The notes beneath the pieces were generated by a model. That model did not search any database and was not told the DNA's origin. It saw only the letters and a list, made by a program, of their open reading frames with translations. Below are positions 42,201 to 54,360 of a stretch of DNA of 64,000 bases, in pieces. The stretch spans positions 5,961,808-6,025,807 of the forward strand of contig JAVDOI010000010.1 in the NCBI GenBank assembly GCA_032191485.1. Direction: 5' to 3'. Position numbers and translations under genes: made by a program. The first letter of the stretch is position 1. Every line of letters starts with the position of its first letter. Origin of the DNA: Leptoclinus maculatus (lineage: Eukaryota > Chordata > Actinopteri > Perciformes > Stichaeidae).

Positions 42201-43447
42201 TATCACTATAGATTCACCTCCATGTTAGCCATTTGTCTGCCTCCGTGTAGCCCTTCAAACGGTCTAAACTTTGTAAACTGCAGTCAGGGGTTCACTCGGT
42301 GCTCGAGGTTGTTCTTAGAACAAAAGTATAAAGTCTGAGCAGGCAGATCCTGTTACTGAGGCCTGATGGCTAAAAGCACTTGAGCAGCCCGAGTTGACTT
42401 TTGTTTATCTATACAAAACAATGGATTGTACATGAGGATTTAAAGAATATTAAAAAAGACAACACTAAAGACATACGAATAATGATAAGACTTCATATAT
42501 GTAGTACATATCCTGTAAGTCTGCTGTTACAGACTCTTTATAGACTGAAAGGACATTAAGCACAGACGCTCATTTTAATTCTTCGCTCATTAACTCTTTC
42601 TGTCTGATGCTTAACTAATGTTTTTTTCCAGCGTGGTTACTTTCTCTTTACACATAGCTTCAATTATGGTTTGTATTTTTGCAGTCTGCCAAGATGTTCA
42701 ACTACGGCACTGGCTGGAGGAAAACTTGTGACACACTGTTTGTTGTGTTTGCTGTTGCCTTCCTTGTGACTCGACTGGTGATTTTCCCCAGCAAGTAAGG
42801 TTTACTCTGGAGCTGGTTTTCCGTGTTTAGCGCTGAAATGCGTAACTACTTGTAAGTCTGCTGTCAGAAACGCTTCTTTCAACGTTACTTTTATGATTTG
42901 ATTACTGACAGAATCATCCACACCTCCCTGGTGCTGTCCATGGAGGAGTTTGAACCTTTTGCCGGCTACTACTTTTTCAACGTCCTGCTGATGGTGCTGC
43001 AGGCTCTTCACATCTTCTGGGCTGGTTTAATCATACGCATGGTTTACAAGTTCCTGAAAGGCAAGGTGAGAATCAGCAGTGAAATCAATCATAGGGCTAA
43101 TATTTGCAATATTTGCATAGTAGCTTTCATATGGAAAGACATGTGGAGTCCTATATTAACATCCAAGATAACCCTGGATCCTCAGCTCAGTCACACACAT
43201 TAAACTCTGTATCTGCTTCTGCCTCCAGCTGGAAAAAGATGAGCGCAGTGACGAAGAGAGCGAGGTCGAGGAGGAAGAAGACGATAAAGGAGGAGAGGAA
43301 AATGCGGATCGAGGAGGAGATTATTGTTGGGAGAGAAGTAAAGACAAAATGAACTCCAAACTGTTGATGCTGACCAACAGCTGTGTCCTAAATAACCTGA
43401 CCAACCACAGGGCATCTGTAGCCGACAAGATGCGTAAAGCTCAGTAA
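36215..43447 (+). CDS. cers4: CERS4-type ceramide synthase
   Basis: Ten coding exons join in frame: 36215-36381, 37452-37569, 38278-38396, 40307-40364, 40461-40511, 41667-41759, 41925-42053, 42685-42794, 42912-43065 and 43229-43447. They give 405 residues. The N-terminus has YWLPPGVTW and a first membrane segment (LPLALGFVALRYVFERF). Residues about 96-133 are the partial Hox-like domain ending in WFRLRRNQDRPS. The TLC domain follows, with the Lag1 motif in exon 7: H210-H211 and HDSSD (237-241), the residues needed for acyl transfer. The tail is acidic (EEESEVEEEEDD-like), as in CK2-regulated CerS2-6. Known role: ER N-acylation of sphingoid bases to (dihydro)ceramide. CERS1 is excluded because it lacks the Hox-like domain. 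Assignment to CERS4 over CERS2/3 rests on the N-terminus and neighbours. AATAAA at 44479-44484 is the likely poly(A) signal. Confidence 0.93.
38798..40120 (+). mobile_element. piggyBac deletion derivative in cers4 intron 3
   Basis: The left end reads CCCTTACGTACTG and the right end, reversed, CCCTTACATACTG. TTAA flanks the right end; the left flank, TTAGAA, looks like a mutated TTAA site. Palindromic phrases such as GGGTCAAATTTGACCC recur at 38815, 38994 and, diverged, at 40061, near both ends. A short ORF inside (39500-39619) begins like a piggyBac transposase. The element is about 1.3 kb, against more than 2 kb for an autonomous copy. Confidence 0.8.
39500..39619 (+). pseudogene. Truncated piggyBac-like transposase start
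   Basis: Thirty-nine residues starting MAARFSVQQALDLFF, followed by an acidic stretch rich in Glu and Asp. This is the usual N-terminal pattern of fish piggyBac transposases. A stop codon follows directly, and the DDE catalytic domain is absent. Confidence 0.65.
41105..41400 (-). mobile_element. SINE-like repeat copy in cers4 intron
   Basis: Shares CTCTGGGTTATGGGCCCAG and a downstream GGGAATCATGAAAGTG phrase with the better copy at 43640-43905. It is diverged and lacks clear pol III boxes. Confidence 0.4.
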
Positions 43448-43639
43448 AGTCCTGATGATTATTTTCTTTGTATCCAACAAGTGAAACAGCCATGGTTTAC
43501 TTATTGAGTATATGACCGACGTGACCCTTTACCTTATTTACTACAGTTATGCTGTAGAGTGAGTTCACACGGAGAGTGAAATTAGGCAACGTGGTGAGAA
43601 GTTTCATCATTAGTCTCTGTAACATTCTGACATAGCAGA

Positions 43640-43905
43640 GGATAGTTTGGATCTATTTACTTCTGGGTTTTGGGCCCAGGATGCTTCTGCTCCGCCACTC
43701 TGCTCCGCACCCCAGACAGGACTTAAACCCACAAATCCTGGCTTTGATGTGCAGTGCCTTACCCATAAGGCCACTGGGGCACTTTTCTATAAACACGGAT
43801 GGTAGTCTGGGAGTGTGAAGTACAATTCTGGGAATCATGAAAGTGCACAGTGCTTGCCTGTTGCTTTTCTTCGTTGTAGCCTACGCTGCAGACCGTTTAC
43901 ACTAT
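43640..43905 (-). mobile_element. tRNA-derived SINE downstream of cers4
   Basis: On the minus strand the segment contains a plausible A box (GGCCTTATGGGTAAGGCA) and a B box (GTGGGTTTAAGTCCTG), about 35 bp apart, as in a tRNA-like SINE head. The body is shared with 41105-41400. It overlaps the expected cers4 3' UTR. Confidence 0.55.
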
Positions 43906-44489
43906 TTGTCAAACAGCAAGCCAACAAAGCACATGTTTGAAGACAAAAAAGAGATTGTAACTAAGAAATAGCACAGGAGCAAAACAAAAGATGTCAACTT
44001 AGATAGCTGACGTAAGACCCAGTATAGACATTTGAATGCAGGGAACAAAGTCATGCTTTTACTCTTTCTATGTTTGTCTCTTGTCATTGAATCAAGAGAC
44101 ATTGAATCATTGAGTCATTGAAATAGTTTTGAAATGTGATACAGTAGAATTATATTGTTTCATTCACCACTCTTTTAAATCATACGTAGACAGTCCCTCA
44201 TTGGACAGGTCACAGCTAAAATAAATGCAAACCTTTTTACTTCACAAGTTATATTTTATTAATTGTTTTATAATAATTATTATTGATGCTCTACCTATTG
44301 TTCCTGATTGTTACGCTGTAAATATTTATGATCCATACCGCTAACCTGTTTTTTGGCATTCTATATATTGTAATATATTTTGGATCTGCATCTTATTGTT
44401 ATTGATATTTTTGTTAAGCATTCTTTATATTCGCACTCTTTCCTACTTTGTACTGCAACTGCTCCACAGCAATGGATAAATAAAGTTCC

Positions 44490-45523
44490 ATCTTATTTCA
44501 TCACAGACTGATGCTGTGCAGCTTCTTCCACAGGTAGGTGGTACCACAGCGCCATCTCGTGGCTCACACCAGGTTGACACTAACAGAATGGGTGCGATCC
44601 TGACATGTTATAGATATGTAACTAATCGTATCAAAGATGATGTCATTGACTTGAGGGAGCATTAAGAGACATATTACATATACGTACTATTTGTTTGATG
44701 AGTTATGGTTAAATATCGTGTGTGAGGGTGGAGCCACACCTTTCCCAGTCTAACACGTGATCAATGTTCTTCACGGCTCCTGACATTTTTTTTCAATTGG
44801 TCCGATAGTCCGACTACGGAGAGATGCTGAGCGATTATTTGCTGGATTTTCGATAGAAGTGAGTGTTGTCCTAAATTATTATTACTAGTTTAAGTGTTTG
44901 CAACTAATTAGAAATGTACTCTTTGTTCGCGCTAAGTGGTTCGTTCAGTTTAACTAAGCTCGGACCGGCCCACGCGAACACCTGAGACTGCCATTGCTAG
45001 TGTTACCGTTAACGTAGTGGGCTGTATTTAAGTTTACTAGTCAACTATTTTAGGCTAATTGACAATTATATAACGTTAGCTAGCGTTGAATACTGACTAT
45101 AGTATAATAACGCTAGCTTGACGCAGCGCACATGTTAACGCACATGAGGCAGGTTAGCTTTGTGTCGGTGCGATATAAAACGTTCACCGTTTAAAGTTAA
45201 CGCTCGGCCACATGTAACTTAACGGTTACCCTCCACACGCATTTTAGCGTCTTGTTAGTGACTATCTTTTAATGCCTCTAATGCTTTTATGTCTTTTAAT
45301 TTAAGTTACATTTTTATATTTCGCCGATGATTGGCCACCTAGCGGTGGAGAAGTTAAATGCAGTCAATTCGCTTAACCCGACGTGCCCACAAGGGGGCGC
45401 TCTTGCATCGGTGATTAACGTGGTGACGTGACCCCTGACACTTCCGGGTACAGTGTACAGTCCGTACAACAGTGCTGATGTCAGTATTTCTTATAGTTTA
45501 TGAGGTATAGCTGCGGTACAGTT
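44490..45523. other. Intergenic stretch with possible start of a non-coding transcript
   Basis: No protein gene is seen. A donor (GATAGAA followed by GTGAGTG) near 44858 and a second (GGTCTCGAC followed by GTAAGT) at about 45862 bracket sequence with an acceptor near 45759. AATAAA lies near 46067. These could be exons of a spliced non-coding RNA around the tRNA gene, but this is unproven. Confidence 0.25.
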
Positions 45524-45540
45524 GTCTCTGTGGCGCAATT

Positions 45541-45580
<40 letters not shown>

Positions 45581-45597
45581 GAGCCCACCCAGGGACG
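45524..45597 (+). tRNA. tRNA-Asn (anticodon GTT)
   Basis: A 74-nt cloverleaf. The acceptor stem pairs GTCTCTG (45524-45530) with CAGGGAC (45590-45596), with one G-U pair. The anticodon stem TTCGG/CCGAA closes the loop CTGTTAA, with anticodon GTT. The D-arm A box (TGGCGCAATTGGTTAGCGC) and T-arm B box (GGTTCGAGCCC) are intact. The discriminator base is G and there is no intron. A TTTT pol III terminator follows at about 45604. CCA is not encoded, as expected in a eukaryote. Confidence 0.97.
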
Positions 45598-47440
45598 GCA
45601 ATCTTTTCTCTTTTCATATCCAGTAATGTAATTCCCCGTTTAATTACAGTGATGATACATTTTGTGAGAAGTCGCATGCACGTGTAACTAATGTCCGATC
45701 GTTACCGCTAACATGTTAGCACTTAAGATCAACACCAACCTTCCTTCATCTGTGTCAGCGGACCAGATACGAACGCTGGATGAGCTTCATTCCCGTTCTG
45801 AAGCACAGGATTGGGCTCATCTAGTTCCTGTTTTGCCTTACCGCTGGTGAATGGTCTCGACGTAAGTACAGATGTGATAACTTCTTAAAGGATCGTTTTT
45901 GTTTGATTGTGGAGAATACACAAAAGTGTGAGTTAAAAGTTGGTCTAACTGCAGTAGTTAACTATGCTGTGTTTTGGGCGGTGTATAATTGTGTTTCACC
46001 TAACACTTGTGTATTGATGTAGTATTTCAGCTATTGTATGTTTTCTTTATGTAAAGTATCCTATGTGAATAAAGTATAGCAGATAGGCTACAGGTACCTG
46101 GATAATCGATAAATATGAGGAAGTAATATATTATCAAAAGTACAACAAACAATCCTAACAAAAGAGTTTTTCTCAGTTTGCTTTTACTGTGACTTCTGTG
46201 TATTTATTGGCCCATTTTAGTCTGACTGACCCATTCTCTGGCTTCTCTATGGAAGCCCATTCCCGCCAGCAAAAAAAATAAAAATCACAAAAAAAAAAAA
46301 ATAAGATCACTAAAAAAAAAAATAGTACCGGTAACTTAAAAAAAAAAAAAAAAAATGTAGTTCACAAAAAAAAAAAAAAATAGGATCACTAAAAAAAAAA
46401 AAAAAAATGTAATTCACAAAACAAAACAAAAATCCTCCCACAAAATAAATAATAATAATTCTAATAATTTTTTATTATTTATTAATAAGTGATTTTTTAT
46501 TTTACTTTTTTTCCACCAGCAAAAAAAAACTTTTGGTGCGTCCATCTGTAACCATAACACTGACCAGATTTTTCCAGTTGCTATAGAAAGTCGAAATTAT
46601 GAGATACTTTAACACAACAGTCATAGAAGCAGCTCTTCATAGGTTACTCTACATTTGACATATACATGGATTGTGAGTACATTGAAGACTTCTTGGCTTT
46701 ACACCAGATGAAATACAGATGATGTTTCACATGGATTGTAATGAGCAAATGCACCCTTGAATAGAATGTTAAGCAAGAAGCAGCTCTGGAGTATAAAGAA
46801 AGAAACTAATGTGGCTGAGGTGGCGACCAATAAACAACAACTGGAAACATCTTTTTTTTTTTTGCTGACAGAAAAAGTGAAGAAAAAAAAAAAATATATA
46901 TATATATATAATTTTTTTTTTGTGAATTAAATTTTTATTTTTTATTTTTTGTGAATTCATTTTTTTTTTGACAAGCCTGATCTGTTTTTAAGGGACAATG
47001 CTCATGTCAGCCCAGGCGAGTCGGAGAGGAGAGGAGGGGCGAGAGCCCTGCCATGGTCAGGTGGTGCATCTTTATAGCTGGCCCCTTCCAGCAGGCTCAG
47101 GTGGGGCTCGTTAGCTGCCGATTCCACATCCTGAAAGACAGAGTAGGCAGCAAACAGGATCCGGACCCCTAGTGGATGGAAGGGGTCGTCACACAACTCT
47201 ATTTTAATGCTTATATTGTACATGTTTGAAGAAAGTCTGACAACCACTGGGTTTGGCATGTAATCACAATGTAGATTTGTTGGTAGAGTTTAAGTACACA
47301 GTAAAACATTAAGAGGAGAGGTGGAGATGTGATCGGTATTAGCTGTGTGCTTATAAAAGAGAAAACGACACATTCATGGATGAGAGCGACAGGACGACGA
47401 TGGTTATTTCTGGTCTAACAGTCTGCTCCTCTCATGCCCA
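45598..47440. other. AT- and A-rich intergenic stretch
   Basis: It holds A-rich low-complexity sequence at about 46268-46540 (AAAAAATAGGATCACT-like units repeated) and poly(T)/poly(A) runs at about 46850-46965. A minus-strand ORF of 85 residues (47002-47259) has no domain I recognise. No ubiquitin-coding sequence was found here. Confidence 0.45.
46268..46540. repeat. A-rich low-complexity tandem repeat
   Basis: Several A-tract units separated by GTAGTTCAC, TAGGATCACT and similar short spacers, bounded by CCAGC at the left and CCACCAGC at the right. Confidence 0.6.
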
Positions 47441-47527
47441 GGTGCTTTACATCCCCGTGCTGTCAACTGCCGCAAGAAGAAGTGCGGCCGCACCAATCAC
47501 GTCGGACCCAAGAAGAAGCTGAAGTAG
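47441..47527 (+). pseudogene. Lone terminal exon resembling the eL40 part of uba52
   Basis: A pyrimidine-rich acceptor ending CATGCCCAG is followed by a frame reading ALHPRAVNCRKKKCG, then RTNHVGPKKKLK and a stop. AATAAA follows 22-27 nt after the stop. This is the end of the ubiquitin-eL40 fusion protein UBA52, whose normal tail has HTNNLRP where this has RTNHVGP. eL40 is almost invariant, so these changes and the altered residues before LHPRAV are unexpected. No ubiquitin exon (MQIFVKTLTGK start) was found upstream on either strand. It is most likely a duplicated and decaying terminal exon. A live gene with distant or missing exons cannot be excluded. Confidence 0.6.
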
Positions 47528-48655
47528 ACGGCTGGAATCAATATTGTCAATAAAACATGTTGACAAGCGAGATTGATTAATAGATGGTTTCTTAGTTACA
47601 GTTTTCTTCACAATATTTTTCTTGTTTGTGTGACAAATTCAGACCAGTGGGCGTGTTCTGTGAACGCAGCGGCTCCATAGATCAAATGACAGCATATTGA
47701 CACATTTTCAGCACGTTTGTTTCACATTATAAACCTGAAATCATAGATGACACACAGAAACCAAACATCACGGGTTGGTGTGTCTACATGTACGGTATAA
47801 ACCTGGGAAGGTGGGTAGACTGGTGTCCATAGTGTGTGAAATCCTACTGAGCGCTTAGGTAAGCTATAGTTGCCTCTTTAACACTCAAATGATTTAAAGA
47901 TGATGTAGAAGTATCGATACTTTATCACAGTGTCAGTCCAGACGTGATGACAGGTGAGCAGTAAATAGGATCACGTTGGATCTGATTTGTAAAGATGTAA
48001 AATCTGAGAGCTTGGAAGACTCGTTCACGAAAATTTACATAATACATTTTGTTTAAAAAAAAAACAAGGTTAATTTAATTTGCTGCAGCACAACTGCAGA
48101 AAGATGGGTTCACAAACACAATTAAAAACCATAAACAAAAAGAAAATTCTTTAGCAGGAATGCCATGTTCACTGTCATTCACACCTGGAAGCTGTCCAGT
48201 ACAACCGCCGTGTGATCCGAGGGCCACAAAGCACCCGTCACTGGAGCAGTCGGGGGGGTGAGGACCCTGCTGGAGGAAACCTCAGTGGTAGTAAATAACA
48301 CGAGAAGGTGAAGTAGTGCTTCACTTCCACAAACATTCATCCTGCACAGCTGGGGGATCGAACCAGCAACCTTCAGGTCACAAACATGCTTCTCTAACTC
48401 TTACAGTGCAGATGCACATTTCCTGTAGACCAACGCCAAATCAGTGACAAACACACAAAATCTATTTGACTTTTAAATTTGGATTTTGTGGCTTGAGTCT
48501 GTGAACCACTAAAGGTAAATAATATAAATCATTTCATCAGAATGCTGAAACCATTTGGAGGAATACCATGGTAGACATAAACCAGATGGCCCACAGGGGG
48601 ACAAACTGTTAACACAAGGAAAAGGGACATAAAAATGACAGACTGAGTGGATCCT
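47528..48655. other. Intergenic stretch downstream of the eL40-like exon
   Basis: No gene is supported. A tRNA-derived SINE candidate lies at 48230-48420. Confidence 0.4.
48230..48420 (-). mobile_element. tRNA-derived SINE fragment
   Basis: On the minus strand it contains GAAGGTTGCTGGTTCGATCC, a good pol III B box in tRNA-like context. It is followed by a body with GTGAAGCACTACTTCACC. The A-box side is weak (TAAGAGTTAGAGAAGCATG). Confidence 0.5.
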
Positions 48656-48660
48656 TTGCT

Positions 48661-49949
48661 TTTATTTCATAAAACTGTGATGACAACAGCTCAAAGTTTG
48701 AGACACAGACTGGCATGATTATCAACAACCATCCATGAAATAGAACAATAAGGCTTGAAAAGATACACACACACATAGCATCATGTTAACCAATAGAGTG
48801 TGTGTGATGAAAGACCTTCATCACAGTCCAGCCACACTCACAAGGCATGTGGCACTTTGTCCACAGCTAAAGGTAACGCGCTGAGAAATGACAGAAGGCA
48901 GAAGATGTCTCCTAAAGTTCCATGAATGCGTCTATCCTGAATAAGTTACTACGTCAGAGATGATGCACAGGACCAGTTAAACTTATCTGCAATTCTAAGT
49001 GATGACTTCTTGTGTTTACTTTAATAGCTGTAGCGTTATTGATTTACATCATGTGGAAAAACTACTTCTTTATCCTAAATGTAATTACTTATTGTATCGT
49101 ATCTACTTACAGGTTACTGTCACGAATCTTAGAGTTAAAGGTTTCTTACGAGCTTAAATGAAGATGTGATAACAGACTGAAATACCTCATCGATGACTCT
49201 GCTCCTCACATTTGATCTTTGGTGTCACTATTAAGATCTAATGTTTAAGTTGTGTGGCATACATTTTACTGATACATACATGTATGTCATTGCTCATTCC
49301 TGTGGGAAACTCACCAACTAGAACAACTCTGTCTGAACAACACTTAAGACAACAGCTGCTACATTATGCATGGGTATCTATAAGACCATGCACAAGTGTA
49401 TCTCTGCACAAATCAAACGTTGTTGAGTGTTAAATCAGTAATAATTATATATTTTAGGCAGGCTGTTAAATAGGCAAATCTCTTTAAAGTCATTTTGTCT
49501 TGTGCTCTTTTTTATTTGCATTCACCTCATGGACTCGTTTTGCTCTAAAGATGTTAAAATATCACCTGTCAGTTTAAAAAAAACACCACAAGGCCTCTTA
49601 TTCATACTGACACTGCATTGCCACTCGGTGTACAAAAGTCATACTTATGAAAAACTACAAGCACCAATTTTATTAAATGTCTAGCGGTGTTAAGCACTTA
49701 CCTTAAAGTTGGTTTATTGCATTGAATGTTACCCCTTGAAAGCAACATGAAGCGTTACATTAGACTGGACAAGCAAAACCCTGTACACGCTGCTCCCTCC
49801 CTGCAGCCGAGGTGGTTCTTGTGCTTGAAGAGGACAGGGACCAGCTCCATCTTTGTTTTGTTTACTCCGGCGCTGCATTTGGGCCACAACATATTTAACC
49901 CCCGTCATCGGTTACGTCTCGGGTTGGATATTGACCCATTTTCCCGCTC
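48661..49949 (-). other. homer3: Probable 3' UTR of homer3
   Basis: Follows the homer3 stop codon on the minus strand. The first good signal is AATAAA (TTTATT on the plus strand, 48661-48666), giving a 3' UTR of about 1.3 kb. No coding sequence is seen. Confidence 0.45.
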
Positions 49950-52900
49950 TTATTTGTCTATGAGTTTAACCAGACTCTGGCGAAGATCATTGAGGTCAAA
50001 GATCTTGATGTCCAGAATTTCGATGCCCCTCTGGATTTCAGAGTCCATGCGATCCCGGTCCTCCAGAGAGTTATTCAGGTTCTGCTCGGAGTTCTGGATG
50101 CGACGCTCCAGCTCTGCGTTGCGCATCTCCGTCTCCTACAGAGAAGAAGAGGCTGTTGATTATCCCTCTGCTACTCAACAGAAGTGTGCATAATTTATGA
50201 AAGCGTACCACGACGTCGGTAGTTATCTCACTCCTACCCGTAATCTGTGAATGGCCTCATCCCGGTCGTGTTCCATCTCGTGGTACTCTACTTTCTTGCT
50301 TTGCAAAATGTGGATTTCCTGGAAAAGATTTTATTTAAAAAAAAAAAAAGGTACACTTTGAGTAGCGGAATCTTTCATCAACACCTGTGATGACCTTTAC
50401 AGCTTCCCGTCTCCCAGCTGATGATGGAAATGGAACAATAAGCACCAACCTCATCTTTGGCCTTCAGCAGGGCCTCCAGCTCCTCCAGGGACTGGGTCAG
50501 CTCGTCTTTCAGCAGGTCACTGGGGCCATGGCCCCCGTGGGCCTCCAATTCAGCCACCTTACAACACACGGAGATAGAGTCATATTCAGCATGTGGGATA
50601 TTCACATGGAAATCTTAGCATTCAGTATTGTTAAACATTAAGGCCTGAATTAAATTAAAATGAAGGGAGACTGATTATTCGCTTGAAAGTTTACCTTTTA
50701 ATTTGAGTTCAGCCAATCTAATTGAAAATAATTCTCATTTTTGCTTTTCTTTACCGATGTCTGAATTTTCATTTGTGTTTTATTATTTCTATAGCCTCAC
50801 ACGTTTTTAGTTTTATCCACACCTCATTTTTTTCTTAACTGTATCTACAAGTAAAAAAAAAAGTTACAACTTTAACTAGGATTCATCAACAGGCAGATGA
50901 ATCGTGTTATCAGGTAAACAGGAGTGAAATCCTCATTGCTTTGTCATCTGGGTCTCTTAGACAACCTCTAAGAGACGGAGACAGGCTGGATTATTTCAAG
51001 CCATGTATGGCTGAGACTCGAGGAGCGGTAGAAAGAAGAAGAAGAAGGAAAGAGAGAAGCGAGCGCATGCCAGCTCCCTCTGGTGATTTTTCATTTTTCC
51101 TAACTGGGGCATTGAAAGTAGGATATTGCTGTCCTACAAACCCCTCTCACTCTCTCACACCACCCCAGAGACCTGAACCATTTCCAGCCAGCTGGTCCCC
51201 TTCCTCAGATAGAGGGAACCAGCTCGGTCCAAAGGAGACGGAGACGGAGGGTTCTCACTTGTATGAATTCATTTGTTGATGTGGACCAAAGCGGTGGAAA
51301 CGAGTGAGGGATAATTAAAAATCAGTGATCGATACTGTAAAGCTGGGCTGTAATGGAAAGGTATCAAGGTATTAAAGCTTTGAATCAGAGAGGTTTGTAA
51401 CTGTCAGCTTGAGGCGAGGTCGCTCCCAGAGGAACCAGCTACCAGCAAATGTGAAAATACCTTTTATTGATGAGTGAGGATAGAGAGGCCAGAGGCATCT
51501 GAATTCACTGGAACCTGAGAGGTAATTTAAGTGTACAACACGCCTAAGGTTCTGGGGATTTAGACCGAACTCCCTTGTGGTGAAACGTGACATTGCTGTG
51601 TGCCTGGTGAACCGGTTCAACCAGCAGGGGAAGACCTTGACTCAAGCTCTGGAGGGAAACCGCCTGCAGCACAAGTCGTGACAACGAATGATTAAGTGTG
51701 TTACCAGCCTGACTAACTTGTCCTTTTATATTTTAGTACACAAGTGGGTTCAAATCAAGGAAATTAAGTGACGAGCCAATCAAAACCAGCATGACCTCTC
51801 TCAGCAGAGAGAGAGGCGTGTGACTCGGTCATTACTGAAACCAACAGAGTCCGGTCAGCATCACCTTGCTCTCGTTTGAGCGAAGCTGTACTTTAGCAAT
51901 AATCAGAGCGTCTGCTGCTGCTGCTGCGGAGCTTCACAGCTCCAGCGATTTATAATTGATATAATGTCCAATATTTAACTTTACGTGATATGTATGAAAT
52001 CTTTTAGCACCTTTTAGATACCTGAAAAAAAATTACACTCTTGATTTAACACCTATGTATTTTTATTTTTTTAATATATATATTTGAATTACTTTTAAAT
52101 TAGGAATAGATTTTTGCTAATTGAGCGCCCTCTGTACCGGTCAGACACAGGAGAGGCTCACCTGCTCTCTGAGTCGGTCTGTCTCCCCCTGATACGCTGT
52201 CAGCTGTTTCTTCCACTGCTCCACATTAGCATTAGCCTCATGCAAAGCTGCCACCAGTTTGGTGTTGTTGTCCTGCAGAGTGAAGAGCTCTACTTCCAGG
52301 TTCATCTCACAGATAGACCTGAAAAAAACACATATTTACATGATGCATATAATATTGTAAATGCAAGCCTTATGATAATATGGCTTGTACGACACATACT
52401 TATTATGCATATTTGAAGCCAAACTCTGTCTTGTGTAAAACATTGCAATATTGAGACAAATGTTTACTGAATACTATAGCTACTAGAGATTTTACTGCTC
52501 GACTGTTGGCCTGGTTAACACAAGCAGTAAGCTACTATAACAGTGTTAGATCTACACAGCAGCCTGCAGCAGCACACCCACTGTCCAGACTGAAGGTCAT
52601 TTCACAGTTCTTATAACAAAGCAAAGATATACACTAATTCAAATTCCCAGAGTGCAAACAAGAAGACCAAACTGTTCCCGCGGTAATCCTCTAATCCTGG
52701 AGGGCTGACTATCTAAAAGTCATCTTAATCAAAAGACTGAATGTGACACTGAGACTATTTTTTAAAGGAAATTAGAGTGATGACATGTCTCTAGTAAATT
52801 TAATCAAATAGTCGTCATTAACCAAGTTTATTGTGAAGTAAATACGGCATCATAGAGTCTTCTTGTGTAGTTTTTCCCATAACAATGATAATATCCTGCT

Positions 52901-54302
52901 GACACTGGTTCCACATGAAACGTTGTGAGCATAAAGGTTCTTGTGTGGCTTAAAGCTGAATCGTACCTGAGACTGCATTTTTAATGTATTGAGTCCCGAT
53001 ACACGATACAATCATTGTATACTCTACACTCACAAGTAAAACGGACCTCTTCACATCACATAAGAGACATGAACACATTTAATGATCGTATTTGGTGTAA
53101 TCTGCATCTCTCTGTTGATTCGTCCCTTTTACATCTAGGAAGCTTGAGGTTGTCCCATGGCAACAGTTTACCATGGTAACCATTAAGGAGCAGCTCTCTG
53201 TTGTAATAATTAGAGGGCAGGATGTAAAAGCATCGTGAGTGGCTCAAACCGACTGAATGAGGAGATGTTTACGAGCTTTATCTGATGTTATTATTTAGCA
53301 AAACCTCAACAATGGCCTCTCCGCGGACTTGAGAAGCTCAACAAATCGAATAACGTCAAACTGTTACGAAGCCTCAGAATGAAAACCGTGTTAATACTTC
53401 AGTGAACTCTGCTGGGAACATCGATGTTAAAAGGTAACAAAACAAAAGGTGCAATCAATAGTATCGATCGTATGACATCTGTAGCAACCTCGTGCAGTTT
53501 AGCTGATGTTACAAAATCTGATATTTTCTTAACTTGCAATGTGAGCAGCAGCAGCATCACAAGGATGATGCATCTGTTTGGTGAGACAACTATTGGTACA
53601 AAACGGCCCAATTACTAAAATCATCAATTTCTGATATGAAACCATATTCCTTCTCAACTATTTGATTTATAGCTTTCTAAATAAAATACTTTAATACCAT
53701 TATGTGGAGACATTTTGGGAAATAGACTTCGTATCTCTTTTACCGAGAATTAGATGAGAAGATCGATACCACTCTCATATGTTCTCCATCCACTGATGAG
53801 ATGTGGCTGAAAGCTCCTTTTATGTCCTTATTTATTCATGAAAATCACTTATTCTATGATCAAACATTAACATCTGAGGTTAGCACCTTAAATGAAATGT
53901 GCGTATACATAATTAAAAATGTTCTTTTTTAACATGATCATGTTGTGCTTGGATAGATGGACGATGAGGTTTGTTTGCAGTTTCTATGTGATCCAATTTC
54001 TGTTTTTATGTGCAAAGCATCCAGTGTTAAATTAAAATGTATTCAATCAATGCCATCAGCCCACTCTTTTAACAACTTGCAAAATCTATGTATGTATGAA
54101 ACCACTATTTCCATAGTCGAACATTAAAATTGAAGCACAGTTCCACACAATTTTGTGAGCCCTGTATAAAATGAGGGAGACGTTTTTCATCTTCTTTCAA
54201 ATCTCAATGCAAGACTTTTAATAAAGTAGACACACAATCCCCCAAAGTGAAACCAGATTCTTAACACCTACACAAAACAAGCAGAGATTAGACTCAGATG
54301 TG

Positions 54303-54360
<58 letters not shown>

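Noticed and set aside
36215..43447. CERS1 as identity, suggested by the neighbouring homer3
   Set aside because: The protein has a Hox-like segment (WFRLRRNQDRP) and a CERS4-like N-terminus. CERS1 lacks the Hox-like domain.
47002..47259. 85-residue minus-strand ORF upstream of the eL40-like exon
   Set aside because: It looks protein-like in composition, but I recognise no family and see no splice or promoter context.
49726..50193. 155-residue plus-strand ORF
   Set aside because: Antisense shadow of the last homer3 exon, which matches the family on the minus strand.
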